A DNA stretch of 64,000 nt from Bradyrhizobium sp. ARR65 (lineage in GTDB: Bacteria > Pseudomonadota > Alphaproteobacteria > Rhizobiales > Xanthobacteraceae): positions 24,587 through 88,586 of the forward strand of contig NZ_AWZU01000016.1 in the NCBI RefSeq assembly GCF_000472385.1. Direction: 5' to 3'. The translations under genes were made by a program, and so were the position numbers. Below are positions 1 to 8,840 of this stretch, piece after piece (position 1 is the stretch's first letter; each line of letters starts with the position of its first letter). The notes below the pieces were generated by a model. The model saw nothing but the letters and a program-made list of their open reading frames with translations. It ran no database searches and was not told the origin of the DNA.

Positions 1-1098
1 CTGCCACATCCGCGACAACACCCGCATCGACATCTTTGTCGCGAACTCGCGCGCGCGCAGCCGCTCGGTCTCGCTATAGGCGAGGTTATCGGCGGTCGCC
101 GGGACGATCTTGACGCGGGTAACGAAGTTGACGAACTCGGCCAGATCCGAGAGCACCACGACCGGATCGGCGCCAGTGTCATATTGCTCGCGGAATTCGC
201 GGAACGCGCCGGCGATATCGCCGCGCACCAGCGAATCGAACAGATCGATCACCCGTGTGCGGTCGGCGAGCCCCAGCATCTGCCGCACCGCGTCTGCCCG
301 GACCGGCCCTGCCGCATGCGCGATCGCCTGATCGAGCAGCGACAGTGAGTCGCGCACCGAGCCTTCCGCCGCGCGGGCGATGATGCCAAGCGCCTCCGGC
401 TCGATCTCGACCCCTTCCTTGGCCGCGATATTGGCGAGATGCTTCATCAGCACATCGGCCTCGACCCGGCGCAGGTCGAAGCGCTGGCATCGCGACAGCA
501 CGGTGACCGGAACTTTCCGGATCTCGGTGGTGGCGAAGACGAACTTGGCGTGCTCCGGCGGTTCCTCCAGCGTCTTCAAGAACGCGTTGAAGGCCGCGGT
601 CGAGAGCATGTGGACTTCGTCTATGATGTAGACCTTGTAGCGGGCGGTGGCCGGCGCGTAACGCACGCTATCGTTGATCTGGCGGACATCATCGACGCCG
701 GTATGGGATGCGGCATCCATTTCCAGCACGTCCATGTGCCGGCTTTCCATGATCGCCTGGCAATGCACGCCGAGGGTCGGCATGTCGATGGTCGGCCCCT
801 TCATCGAGCCGTCCGGCAGCTCATAATTCAGCGCGCGCGCCAGGATGCGCGCCGTGGTCGTCTTGCCCACCCCGCGCACGCCGGTGAGGATCCAGGCTTG
901 CGGGATGCGGCCGGTCTCGAAGGCATTGGAAACGGTGCGGACCACCGCGTCCTGGCCGATCAGATCGGCAAAACTGGAGGGGCGGTACTTGCGCGCCAGC
1001 ACGCGATAAGGCTTGGCTCCGCCTGCGGCCGCAGCCGAGTCGAGACCGCCAGGGGCGGCGCTGTCGGGCTTTGAAGGAGGGGCGCCGGCGTCGGTCAT
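1..1098 (-). CDS. dnaX: DNA polymerase III subunit gamma/tau (5' part, runs off left edge)
   Basis: Clamp-loader ATPase subunit that loads the beta clamp and organises the replicative polymerase. The frame is open from ATG at 1098 to the window edge, 366 codons; the 3' part is outside. After an Ala/Gly-rich leader of about 30 residues the family start 'YRVLARKYRPSSFADLIGQ' is seen. Walker A is GVRGVGKTT (residues 73-81), followed by IIDEVHM (Walker B), the sensor-1 region FATTEIRKVPVTVLSRC and the sensor-2 region GSVRDSLSLLDQ. The visible end, ATKMSMRVLSRMWQ, lies in the collar domain. The four-cysteine zinc module of E. coli DnaX is reduced to a single Cys (C113). The SRP RNA gene lies just upstream on the same strand. 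Identification is secure. Confidence 0.96.
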   Translation of the reverse strand, partial: MTDAGAPPSKPDSAAPGGLDSAAAAGGAKPYRVLARKYRPSSFADLIGQDAVVRTVSNAFETGRIPQAWILTGVRGVGKTTTARILARALNYELPDGSMKGPTIDMPTLGVHCQAIMESRHMDVLEMDAASHTGVDDVRQINDSVRYAPATARYKVYIIDEVHMLSTAAFNAFLKTLEEPPEHAKFVFATTEIRKVPVTVLSRCQRFDLRRVEADVLMKHLANIAAKEGVEIEPEALGIIARAAEGSVRDSLSLLDQAIAHAAGPVRADAVRQMLGLADRTRVIDLFDSLVRGDIAGAFREFREQYDTGADPVVVLSDLAEFVNFVTRVKIVPATADNLAYSETERLRAREFATKMSMRVLSRMWQ

Positions 1099-1261
1099 CG
1101 AGCGATCCGCAAATGAAACGTCTTTCGGCCGGCTTCGATCGGCTGACGGTGCATAGCCTGGCCGCACAGCCGCAGCCGGTCTTGCGGACGACGCGCCCAA
1201 ACGAACGACGCGGGGGCGAGATGCTCGCCCCGCTTTGCGCGATTCGCTCGAAAAACAGGTA

Positions 1262-1356
1262 GGAGACTGACGAGCGACCCGATCCGGACCTCGTTAGGGC
1301 TGCTTCCTTCCGGACCTGACCCGGTTGGCGAGTGGCTCGTCCACCGCCAATCTCCC
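1262..1356 (-). ncRNA. ffs: Signal recognition particle RNA (small bacterial type, 4.5S)
   Basis: The minus strand contains the SRP RNA apical core: GGTCAGGTCCGGAAGGAAGC followed by AGCC, the asymmetric loop and GGAA tetraloop that bind Ffh. Flanking arms pair: GACGAGC near the 5' side with GCTCGTC near the 3' side, and a terminal GGGAGA/TCTCC helix that sets the ends to within a few bases. The length of about 95 nt matches the small, Alu-less type. It lies about 160 nt upstream of dnaX on the same strand. The core motif is seen directly; the exact ends are inferred from pairing. Confidence 0.95.
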
Positions 1357-1411
1357 GATCCCTATTTGGGGCCAAAAGGGGCAGAAAGCAAGCGGGGTGT
1401 TACAGCTTGTT

Positions 1412-1508
1412 CCGTCATGGCCGGGCTTGTCCCGCCTGCGGGACCGCCTACTTGCTCCGGCCTTGCAAAAAAGGCGTGGATGCCCGGCATAAAGCCGGGC
1501 ATGACGGG
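1412..1508. repeat. GC-rich palindromic intergenic repeat
   Basis: The block opens with CCGTCATGGCCGGGCTTGTC and closes with GCCCGGCATAAAGCCGGGC then ATGACGGG, so the ends are inverted copies carrying GTCAT/ATGAC termini. It fills most of the gap between ffs and the HIT gene. No open reading frame with coding character is present. Confidence 0.7.
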
Positions 1509-1562
1509 TGTTGTTTGCGGCCCGAGTGTCTGCAACGGTAGGGGACGAATTCGAGAACCCGT

Positions 1563-1982
1563 ATGCCCGAATCCACCTGGTCGCTGCATCCCCAGCTCAA
1601 GAAAGACACCATCGACATCGGCGACCTGCCGCTCTGCCGGGTGCTGGTCATCAAGGACGCCAATTACCCATGGCTGCTGCTGGTGCCGCGGCGCGAGGAC
1701 ACGGTCGAGATCATCGACCTTTCCGAGATCGAGCAGGCGCAGTTGACGACGGAAATCTCCCGCGTGGCGCGGGCGCTGAAAGACATCACCAAATGCGACA
1801 AGCTCAACATCGCGGCGCTCGGCAATGTCGTGCCGCAGCTCCATGTGCATGTGATCGCGCGCCGCCAAAACGACGCCGCCTGGCCGCGTCCGGTCTGGGG
1901 TGTGGTGCCGCCGCTCGCCCATGACGCCGAGGAAGTGCAACTTTTCATCAGCGCGCTACGCCGCAAGATCTGGTTGGGTTGA
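1563..1982 (+). CDS. HIT family protein (histidine-triad nucleotide hydrolase-like)
   Basis: A 139-residue protein with the histidine-triad signature near the C-terminus, QLHVHVIARR, followed by a DAAWPRPVWG stretch typical of the proteobacterial HIT subgroup around 140 residues long. HIT proteins hydrolyse or transfer nucleotidyl groups, with diadenosine polyphosphates or AMP-lysine as common substrates. Here the motif reads H-V-H-V-I-A, so the third histidine of the classical triad is not in its usual place; I recall related subgroup members being alike. It ends 7 nt before nudC and is probably co-transcribed with it. The true substrate cannot be deduced. Confidence 0.85.
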   Translation: MPESTWSLHPQLKKDTIDIGDLPLCRVLVIKDANYPWLLLVPRREDTVEIIDLSEIEQAQLTTEISRVARALKDITKCDKLNIAALGNVVPQLHVHVIARRQNDAAWPRPVWGVVPPLAHDAEEVQLFISALRRKIWLG

Positions 1983-1989
1983 ACAGAAC

Positions 1990-2940
1990 ATGTCCGCATT
2001 CGATTCGTTTCCGCTGGGCAAGCCCGCGTTCGTCGGCAACATCCTGGATCGGGCGGCGCATCTGCGCACAAACGAGCAGAAGCTGCTGTCGCTGGAGACC
2101 GATCCGAGGGCGCGCGCCTATATCGTCTCTCGCGATTCGCTGGTGGTGAAGCGGGAGGGTGAGGCATCGCGAGCGCTGCTCACCATCGACGAGGCGCTCA
2201 CATTCGGCGCCAATCCGGGTACGGTGTTTTTGGGCCTGCGCGACGGCGCGCCCGTGTTCGGCATGGGCATTGCGCCGCAGGCCGCCGAAAAGCTGATCGG
2301 CCGCGACGATGTGGCCGTGAGCGAACTGCGCGCCATGGCGATGCAGGGCACCATTCCGCCTGAGCAACTATCGGCGGTCGCGGCGGCGAAATCGCTCGTC
2401 AACTGGCACCAGCGGCACGGTTTTTGCGCCAATTGCGGCGCGCGGACCGCGATGCGGGAAGGCGGCTGGAAGCGCGAATGTCCGGCTTGCAAGACTGAAC
2501 ATTTCCCGCGCACCGACCCCGTCGTGATCATGATGGTGGCCAAGGGCGACAAATGCCTGATGGGGCGGCAGTCGCGTTTCATGCCCGGCATGTATTCCTG
2601 CCTGGCCGGCTTTGTCGAAGCCGCCGAGACGATCGAGGACGCGGTCAAGCGCGAGGTCTTCGAGGAAGCCGGCATCCGCTGCACCGACGTCGCTTACTAC
2701 ATGACGCAGCCTTGGCCGTATCCGTCGTCGCTGATGATCGGCTGCACCGCGCGCGCCCTCAATGAAGACATCGTGATCGATCGGTCGGAACTGGAGGATG
2801 CGCGCTGGTTCGACCGCGACGAAGCGCGCTTGATGCTCACGCGCCAACACCCCGACGGACTTGCCGGGCCGCATCCCTTCGCCATCGCGCACCATCTCTT
2901 GGGGCGCTGGCTGCAGGAGGACGAGCCTTCTGCCGGATAG
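1990..2940 (+). CDS. nudC: NAD(+) diphosphatase / RNA deNADding Nudix hydrolase
   Basis: 316 residues from ATG 1990, 7 nt after the HIT stop. The protein has an N-terminal NudC-type domain, a zinc ribbon (CANCGAR and CPACK), and the Nudix box GFVEAAETIEDAVKREVFEE then AGI, which supplies the metal-binding glutamates. The NudC-specific Q-P-W-P-Y-P-S element (QPWPYPSSLM), which recognises the nicotinamide nucleotide, is present. NudC hydrolyses NAD(H) to NMN(H) and AMP and removes NAD caps from RNA. An in-frame upstream extension inside the HIT gene is unlikely to be used. Family assignment is secure. Confidence 0.95.
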   Translation: MSAFDSFPLGKPAFVGNILDRAAHLRTNEQKLLSLETDPRARAYIVSRDSLVVKREGEASRALLTIDEALTFGANPGTVFLGLRDGAPVFGMGIAPQAAEKLIGRDDVAVSELRAMAMQGTIPPEQLSAVAAAKSLVNWHQRHGFCANCGARTAMREGGWKRECPACKTEHFPRTDPVVIMMVAKGDKCLMGRQSRFMPGMYSCLAGFVEAAETIEDAVKREVFEEAGIRCTDVAYYMTQPWPYPSSLMIGCTARALNEDIVIDRSELEDARWFDRDEARLMLTRQHPDGLAGPHPFAIAHHLLGRWLQEDEPSAG

Positions 2941-3163
2941 CAGAAAGCGCCGCCAGGCACGGGGGACGTCTTCCATAGCGCTTTTCGGCTGGCGATTACC
3001 CAAGGCCGGGACATGAACGGCCGCGTTCGTTTTGCCTCGGCCGCCACCCTGAAATGCATCCGCCTGCTGCGAGTGCTTTGCTGCCCCGCAACATACTGGA
3101 ATCGAAGAGGTTTTGGGTTAGAACCGGGGCAGATCGACGGACCGGAGACCGCGATATTCAGCT

Positions 3164-3190
3164 TGATATAGAAGATTTTTCTTTATATCA
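3164..3190. promoter_or_regulatory. AT-rich inverted repeat upstream of Lrp-type gene (candidate operator)
   Basis: Left arm TGATATAGAAGA (3164-3175) and right arm TCTTTATATCA (3180-3190) are near-perfect inverse complements around a short T-rich centre, in a locally AT-rich stretch 35 nt before the regulator's ATG. Lrp/AsnC proteins commonly autoregulate at AT-rich dyads, so this is a plausible operator. The symmetry is seen; the function is inferred. Confidence 0.5.
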
Positions 3191-3224
3191 GAGTCATCCG
3201 CTCCATATATGGAACTTTATTCTC

Positions 3225-3737
3225 ATGAACGAGCTCGCCGTCCAATTTCCTAACGAACATGGCCGTCGCCTGGACGCCATCGACCGTAAGATCCTGATGG
3301 TACTCCAGGAGGATGCTTCCCTGTCCGTCGCCGAGATCGGCGACCGTGTGGGGCTGTCGTCGACACCGTGCTGGAAGCGCATTCAGCGCCTGGAGGCCGA
3401 TGGCGTCATCCTGCGCCGCGTCGCGCTGGTCGACCAGAACAAGATCGGGCTCGGGATCACGGTGTTCGTCTCCGTCGAGAGCTCCGATCATTCCGAAGCC
3501 TGGCTGAAGAAGTTCGCCGAAGCGGTCAGCGCCATGCCCGAGGTCATGGAGTTTTACCGCATGGCCGGCGATGTCGATTACATGCTGCGCGTCGTGGTCG
3601 CGGACATGCAGAGCTATGACGTGTTCTACAAAAAGCTGATCGCGACGGTGCCGCTGAAGAATGTCACCTCGCGCTTTGCGATGGAGAAGATCAAGTCGGT
3701 CACCGCGCTGCCCGTCCCGGCGGTGGCGGCGGCGTGA
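3225..3737 (+). CDS. Lrp/AsnC family transcriptional regulator
   Basis: 170 residues from ATG 3225; the frame is open further upstream but that stretch is AT-rich and lies over the palindrome, so the start is placed here. An N-terminal winged HTH (LDAIDRKILMVLQEDASLSV, then GLSSTPCWKRIQRLEADGVI) is followed by the RAM ligand-binding domain, with the typical MPEVMEFYRMAGDVDYMLRV segment. Such proteins sense amino acids and often control a neighbouring transport or degradation gene. Here both neighbours are unrelated (nudC, phosphomannomutase), so the target is unknown. The upstream inverted repeat suggests autoregulation. Confidence 0.93.
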   Translation: MNELAVQFPNEHGRRLDAIDRKILMVLQEDASLSVAEIGDRVGLSSTPCWKRIQRLEADGVILRRVALVDQNKIGLGITVFVSVESSDHSEAWLKKFAEAVSAMPEVMEFYRMAGDVDYMLRVVVADMQSYDVFYKKLIATVPLKNVTSRFAMEKIKSVTALPVPAVAAA

Positions 3738-3784
3738 TCGTTTATAAGCGGACAGTGCTGGATCGAAACGACTTCCTAGCGGTC

Positions 3785-3898
3785 CCGTCACCCCTGAGGA
3801 GCTTGCGGAGCAAGCGTCTCGAAGGGCGACGGCCGGGCTCTCGCAGCGTGGCCGTCCATCCTTCGAGGCTCGCCGGCGCTCGCGCCTAAGGATGACGG
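3785..3898. repeat. Pair of palindromic intergenic repeats
   Basis: Two adjacent elements lie between convergent genes: one opening CCGTCACCCCTGAGGAGC and one reading CCATCCTTCGAGGCTCGCC through AAGGATGACGG. Both follow the GTCA...TGAC end pattern of the other intergenic repeats in this window. The rest of the 200-nt gap shows nothing else. Confidence 0.65.
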
Positions 3899-3938
3899 TT
3901 CGAGCGATGTGGTGATGAGGCGCTCGCGCCGTGCTGCC

Positions 3939-5438
3939 TCAAATCTTCTGATTGTACTCGCCCACCTCGGGGTGGGTGCGCAACACCTTGTCGACGACCT
4001 CGAACATGTCGCGCATGCGCTGCTCGGAGACCGGGCTTTCGACCACGACCACCAGCTCCGGCTTGTTCGACGAGGCACGCACCAGGCCCCAGCTACCGTC
4101 CTCTACGGTGACGCGAACGCCATTGACGGTGACGAGATCGCGGATCTTCTGGCCTGCAACCGTCTCGCCCTTCTTCTGCAAGTCCTGGAAATGCTTCACG
4201 ACCGCGTCGACCACGCCATATTTGGCTTCATCCGCGCAATGCGGCGACATGGTCGGCGATGACCAGGTCTTCGGCAGCGCGTTCTTCAGGTCCGCCATCG
4301 ATTTGCCCGGCGCGCGATCGAGCATCTCGCAGATCGCGATCGCCGACACCAGCCCGTCGTCATAGCCACGGCCGAACGGCTTGTTGAAGAAGAAGTGGCC
4401 GGACTTTTCGAAGCCCGCGAGCGCGCCGAGCTCGTTGGTGCGGCGCTTCATGTAGGAATGGCCGGTCTTCCAATAGGTCGTCGTCGCGCCCTGTTTTTGC
4501 AGCACCGGATCGGTGATGAACAGCCCGGTCGACTTTACGTCGACCACGAATTGCGCATCCTTGTGGATCGCCGACATGTCGCGCGCCAGCATCACGCCGA
4601 CCTTATCGGCGAAGATCTCTTCGCCCTCGTTGTCGACCACGCCGCAGCGGTCGCCGTCGCCGTCGAAACCCAAGCCCACATCGGCCTTGTGCGCCAGCAC
4701 CGCGTCGCGGATCGCGTGCAGCATGTGCAGGTCTTCTGGGTTTGGATTGTATTTGGGGAAGGTGTAGTCGAGCTCGGCATCGAGCGGCACCACCTCGCAG
4801 CCGATCGCCTCCATCACCTGCGGCGCAAACGCGCCCGCGGTGCCGTTGCCGCAGGCCACGACCACCTTGAGCTTGCGCTTCAGCTTGGTCCGCTTGGTCA
4901 GATCGGCGATGTAGCGCGCCGGAAAATTCTCGTGGAATTGATAGGAGCCGCCGGCCTCGTTCCTGAACGCGGACGAGAGCACGATCTCCTTCAGCCGGCC
5001 CATCTCATCGGGACCGAAGGTGAGCGGACGATTGGCGCCCATCTTCACGCCGGTCCAGCCGTTGTCGTTATGTGAGGCCGTCACCATGGCGACGCAGGGG
5101 ACGTCGAGCTCAAATTGAGCAAAATACGCCATCGGCGTCAGCGCAAGGCCGATGTCATGGACCTTGCAGCCCGCCGCCATAAGTCCGGAAATCAGCGCAT
5201 ATTTGATCGAGGCCGAATAGCCACGGAAATCGTGCCCCGTCACGATCTCTTTCCTGGCGCCGAGTTCCGCGATCAGCGTCCCTAACCCCATGCCCAGCGC
5301 CTGCACGCCCATCAGGTTGATTTCCTTGTTGAACAGCCAGCGCGCGTCATATTCGCGGAAGCCGGTCGGCTTCACCATCGGCTCGGATTCAAAGGCATAG
5401 GTGTTGGGCAGGAGTACCGGCTTCGGCGTGGGAAACAT
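3939..5438 (-). CDS. Phosphomannomutase/phosphoglucomutase
   Basis: A 499-residue alpha-D-phosphohexomutase interconverting the 1- and 6-phosphates of mannose and/or glucose, which feeds nucleotide-sugar and exopolysaccharide synthesis. All four signatures are visible: the phosphoserine loop TASHNDNGWTG (Ser122), the metal loop GFDGDGDRC (D259, D261, D263), the sugar loop EKSGH (344-348) and the C-terminal phosphate loop RASSNKPEL. Length is slightly above the bacterial AlgC/ManB type. It is a single gene here, but the UDP-glucose dehydrogenase about 3.5 kb away is functionally related. Mannose versus glucose preference cannot be read from sequence. Confidence 0.94.
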   Translation of the reverse strand: MFPTPKPVLLPNTYAFESEPMVKPTGFREYDARWLFNKEINLMGVQALGMGLGTLIAELGARKEIVTGHDFRGYSASIKYALISGLMAAGCKVHDIGLALTPMAYFAQFELDVPCVAMVTASHNDNGWTGVKMGANRPLTFGPDEMGRLKEIVLSSAFRNEAGGSYQFHENFPARYIADLTKRTKLKRKLKVVVACGNGTAGAFAPQVMEAIGCEVVPLDAELDYTFPKYNPNPEDLHMLHAIRDAVLAHKADVGLGFDGDGDRCGVVDNEGEEIFADKVGVMLARDMSAIHKDAQFVVDVKSTGLFITDPVLQKQGATTTYWKTGHSYMKRRTNELGALAGFEKSGHFFFNKPFGRGYDDGLVSAIAICEMLDRAPGKSMADLKNALPKTWSSPTMSPHCADEAKYGVVDAVVKHFQDLQKKGETVAGQKIRDLVTVNGVRVTVEDGSWGLVRASSNKPELVVVVESPVSEQRMRDMFEVVDKVLRTHPEVGEYNQKI

Positions 5439-5565
5439 GAATCGACCTCGTCGTGAACGCGAACTTCAGTCTAGCGCAGCGGCAGCGAATAGATAGCCGC
5501 CGCGGAAGGCGGGATTATCAGTTTGTGATGACTATAATTCAGGCGGATTTGCGAGTTCACTTAGC

Positions 5566-5668
5566 TGTCATCGTCCACGAAAGCGGACGATCCGTTATTC
5601 CAGAGGCTTCTGACGACCGGAAATGCCGCAGCGTACTGAATGCCGGCGGTCAAGCCCGGGGCATGACG
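5566..5668. repeat. Palindromic intergenic repeat
   Basis: Opens TGTCATCGTCCACGAAAGCG and closes CAAGCCCGGGGCATGACG, in the 240-nt gap between two minus-strand genes. It resembles the other GTCAT/ATGAC-ended elements of the window. The remaining gap sequence shows no gene. Confidence 0.6.
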
Positions 5669-5678
5669 AAGAGGAGCC

Positions 5679-6197
5679 TTACTGCTGCAGCACCAACTGG
5701 CCGTCGCTGTATTCAAAGCGCTTCAGGCGCGACAGGAACGACAGCCCCAGCAGGTTTTCCGACAGCGCTTCGTCGGGCAACACCAGGGCATCGACATCGC
5801 GCAGCACGAGCCCGCCGACATCGATCATGGGAAGGCGGGTGCGCGCGCCCTTGATCGTGCCGTTGGCGGTGGTGACGTTGGCGGTGTAGTCGTTGCGCGA
5901 GGGGTGCAGGCCGAAGCGCGCGGCCGAGCTCTCGTTCACAGCCACCACCGACGCGCCGGTATCGACCATGAAATCGATCCGTTGCCCGTTGATGCGCGCC
6001 CCGGTGAGGAAATGGCCGCGGCTGTCGCGTGCAATGGCAAGGCTACGGGAGCCGGCCGGGACCGGCGCCTCAACCGCGACGGCTTTGCTGACGACAGGTG
6101 TAGCGGAGGCAGGCTGCGGCGTCATCTTGGCGGCGATATCGGCCATGAAGATGCCGAGCCCGCCAATGACCGCCGCAAACACCATCAGATTACGCAT
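5679..6197 (-). CDS. Membrane-anchored retropepsin-like aspartic protease (TIGR02281 type)
   Basis: 172 residues. An N-terminal hydrophobic segment (about residues 3-20, LMVFAAVIGGLGIFMADIAA) would anchor it in the inner membrane facing the periplasm. A linker of about 30 residues leads to a single retropepsin-like domain with catalytic motif FMVDTGASVVAV and the companion LLGLSFLSRLKRFEY, the usual pattern of the clan AA family. As it carries only one DTG motif, activity would need a homodimer. Physiological substrates of this family are largely unknown. It is followed at a distance by the phosphomannomutase gene on the same strand. Confidence 0.88.
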   Translation of the reverse strand: MRNLMVFAAVIGGLGIFMADIAAKMTPQPASATPVVSKAVAVEAPVPAGSRSLAIARDSRGHFLTGARINGQRIDFMVDTGASVVAVNESSAARFGLHPSRNDYTANVTTANGTIKGARTRLPMIDVGGLVLRDVDALVLPDEALSENLLGLSFLSRLKRFEYSDGQLVLQQ

Positions 6198-6346
6198 GAC
6201 GCTACAACTCGCGTTTCAAGCCGGGTAATTTCATCACGCCGGCCGCAACACTGCGACGGTCCGGCCAGCCATTTTCGCGAAAAGTGTGAGCGAAAGGTTA
6301 ACGTCCTCTCCTCACCTCTCCCCGCAAGAGTGGCGCGGGGGGAAGA

Positions 6347-8830
6347 TCAGGTCCCCCGCGGTTTCACCCGGCGCGTCGGCAGCGCATTGGCGGGGTCCTC
6401 CGGCCAGGGGTGGCGGGGATAACGGCCGCGCAAATCCGAACGCACGGCGGCATAGCTGCCGCGCCAGAAACCCGGCAGGTCGCGCGTGACCTGCACGGGT
6501 CGCTGCGCGGGCGACAGCAATTCAACCACCAGCGGCACCGCGCCGCCCGCGATCGAGGGATGGGCATTGAGCCCGAACAATTCCTGCAGGCGCACGGCAA
6601 TGGTCGGCCCCTGCGCGGCCTCGTAATCGATCGTAACTTGCGTGCCGGTCGGCGCCTCGAAATGCGTCGGCGCCTCGCGCTCGAGCCGGCCGCGCAAATC
6701 CCACGGCAACAGCGCCATCAAGGCTTCCGACAGATCGCCGGCGGAAAGATCTTTCAGCGACGTCTTGTCATAGAGCGCACCCACCAGCCAATCCTCACAC
6801 CGCGCGGCAAGGGCGTCATCCGACAGATCCGGCCAGGGGTCGCCTTCGGCCTTGCGCAAGAACATCACGCGGTCGCGCCACTGTTTTGCGGCCTTGGACC
6901 ACGGCAATTTGTCGAGGCCGACGGCGATCAGGCCGTCGGCGAAAATGCGCGCGGTCTCGGCTGAAGGCGTGAGCGCCAGCGGAGCTTCAGAAAGCGTCAC
7001 GGCATGCAGGCGGCGTCGGCGCCGCGCCCGCAATCCGAGCGCATTGCGATCGAAGCTGATCTCATCAGCGGTTTCGATCTGATCGGCGAAATGCAGCTCG
7101 ATCTCCGCCTGCGTGATCGGCGCCGCCAGCAGGATGCGCCCGCTGGCCGCTGCGCCCGTGAGCTCTCCAACCGCGATATAGGGCGCGCGGGCCAGTGAGG
7201 AGGCTTGATCGACGCTGGCACCACGGCCATTGGCGAGCACGAAACTGCCGTTGCCGCGATTGCGCGCGATGCGATCGGGGAAGGCGAAGGCGAGCATGAC
7301 GCCCGCCGACAACTCCGCCTCCCCTCGCGGCGCGGCGGAGGGCGAGGACGACTTGACTTGCGCGGCCCAGCGGCGGGCGAGATCGCGGGCGCTGGCCGCG
7401 CGCGGCGCACGGTCGCGGCGGAACTGCTCGACCCTGGCATCGAGATCGACGCTGTCGCCGCCAAGCCCGCGCTCGGTGAGAATGGCGGCGATATCCGCCG
7501 CCGGCTCGGCCGACCCGAAACGCTCGGAGTCCACGATCATGCGCGCGAGCCGCGGCGGCAGCGCCAGCGCACGCAGGCTTTTGCCCTCGGCCGTGATGCG
7601 ACCATCGGCATCGAGCGCGCCGAGCTCGGACAACAGGCTCTTGGCCTCCTTCAACGCAGGCGCAGGCGGCGGATCCAGAAACGGCAGCGTGGTCGGATCG
7701 GCAACACCCCATTGCGCGACGTCCAGCACCAGCGACGAGAGATCCGCGCTCAGGATTTCCGGCTGGGTGAAGGGTGCAAGCGAGGCGGTCTGCAGCTCGT
7801 CCCAGAGACGGTAGCAGATGCCGGGTGAGGTGCGGCCGGCACGGCCGCGGCGTTGATCGACGGCGGCGCGCGAGGCGCGCACGGTTTCCAGCCGCGTCAG
7901 CCCGATATTCGGCTCATAGCGTGGCACGCGCGCAAGGCCGGAATCCACCACGATGCGGACGCCCTCGATCGTCAGCGACGTCTCCGCGATCGAGGTCGCC
8001 AGCACCACCTTGCGGCAGCCTTTTGGTGCGGGCGCGATGGCGCGATCCTGAACGCTTGCGTCGAGCGCACCGAATAGCGGTACGATCTCGATTCCCGCAT
8101 CCTGGATACGCTCTTTCAATGCTGTTTCGATGCGGCGGATTTCAGCCGCGCCCGGCAGGAAGGCCAGCACCGAGCCGGGATCGGCGCGTAGCGCGGTGAT
8201 GATGGCGTCGGCCATCTGCCGTTCCAGTGGCACATCCGGCTTGCGGCCGAGATAGCGCGTCTCGACCGGAAAGGCGCGGCCTTCGCTGGCAACCACCGGC
8301 GCATCGCCGAGCAGTTTCGCCACCCGCGCGCCGTCCAGCGTGGCGGACATCACGAGCAGCCGCAAATCCTCGCGCAGGCCCGTTTGCGCATCGCGCGCCA
8401 GCGCGAGGCCAAGATCGGCGTCGAGCGAGCGTTCGTGAAATTCGTCGAACAGCACCGCCGCGACACCATTGAGTTCGGGATCATCGAGGATCAGCCGCGA
8501 GAAGATGCCTTCGGTGACGACCTCGATCCTGGTGGTGCGCGAGACTTTCGAGCCGAAGCGAACGCGGTAGCCGACGGTCTCGCCCACCCGCTCGCCAAGT
8601 GTCTTTGCCATGCGCTCGGCGCTGGCGCGCGCGGCGATGCGCCTGGGCTCAAGCACGATGATCCTCTTGTCCTTGGCCCAGGGTGCGTCGAGCAGCACGA
8701 GCGGCACCCGCGTGGTCTTGCCCGCGCCGGGGGGTGCGACCAGCACGGCGGCGTTGGTCCTGGCCAGCGTATCCGAGAGCTGGTCGAGAACCGCGTCGAT
8801 CGGGAGGGGCGCGTCGAAGCTGCGGGGCAA
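6347..8830 (-). CDS. hrpB: ATP-dependent helicase HrpB (DEAH box)
   Basis: About 827 residues from TTG at 8830. An upstream in-frame ATG at 8890 would add residues encoded by a palindromic repeat (8841-8938); the TTG gives the family-like start (M)PRSFDAPLPIDAVLD, so I place the start there. Walker A region APPGAGKTTRVPL, DEAH-type box written FDEFHERSLDADL, motif III SATLDG, and motif VI DQRRGRAGRTSPG are present, then the HrpB-specific C-terminal region. The box is D-E-F-H rather than D-E-A-H, common in HrpB. The biological role is poorly defined. It is downstream of and co-oriented with the UDP-glucose dehydrogenase gene. Confidence 0.93.
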   Translation of the reverse strand: MPRSFDAPLPIDAVLDQLSDTLARTNAAVLVAPPGAGKTTRVPLVLLDAPWAKDKRIIVLEPRRIAARASAERMAKTLGERVGETVGYRVRFGSKVSRTTRIEVVTEGIFSRLILDDPELNGVAAVLFDEFHERSLDADLGLALARDAQTGLREDLRLLVMSATLDGARVAKLLGDAPVVASEGRAFPVETRYLGRKPDVPLERQMADAIITALRADPGSVLAFLPGAAEIRRIETALKERIQDAGIEIVPLFGALDASVQDRAIAPAPKGCRKVVLATSIAETSLTIEGVRIVVDSGLARVPRYEPNIGLTRLETVRASRAAVDQRRGRAGRTSPGICYRLWDELQTASLAPFTQPEILSADLSSLVLDVAQWGVADPTTLPFLDPPPAPALKEAKSLLSELGALDADGRITAEGKSLRALALPPRLARMIVDSERFGSAEPAADIAAILTERGLGGDSVDLDARVEQFRRDRAPRAASARDLARRWAAQVKSSSPSAAPRGEAELSAGVMLAFAFPDRIARNRGNGSFVLANGRGASVDQASSLARAPYIAVGELTGAAASGRILLAAPITQAEIELHFADQIETADEISFDRNALGLRARRRRRLHAVTLSEAPLALTPSAETARIFADGLIAVGLDKLPWSKAAKQWRDRVMFLRKAEGDPWPDLSDDALAARCEDWLVGALYDKTSLKDLSAGDLSEALMALLPWDLRGRLEREAPTHFEAPTGTQVTIDYEAAQGPTIAVRLQELFGLNAHPSIAGGAVPLVVELLSPAQRPVQVTRDLPGFWRGSYAAVRSDLRGRYPRHPWPEDPANALPTRRVKPRGT

Positions 8831-8840
8831 TATCTCGTAT

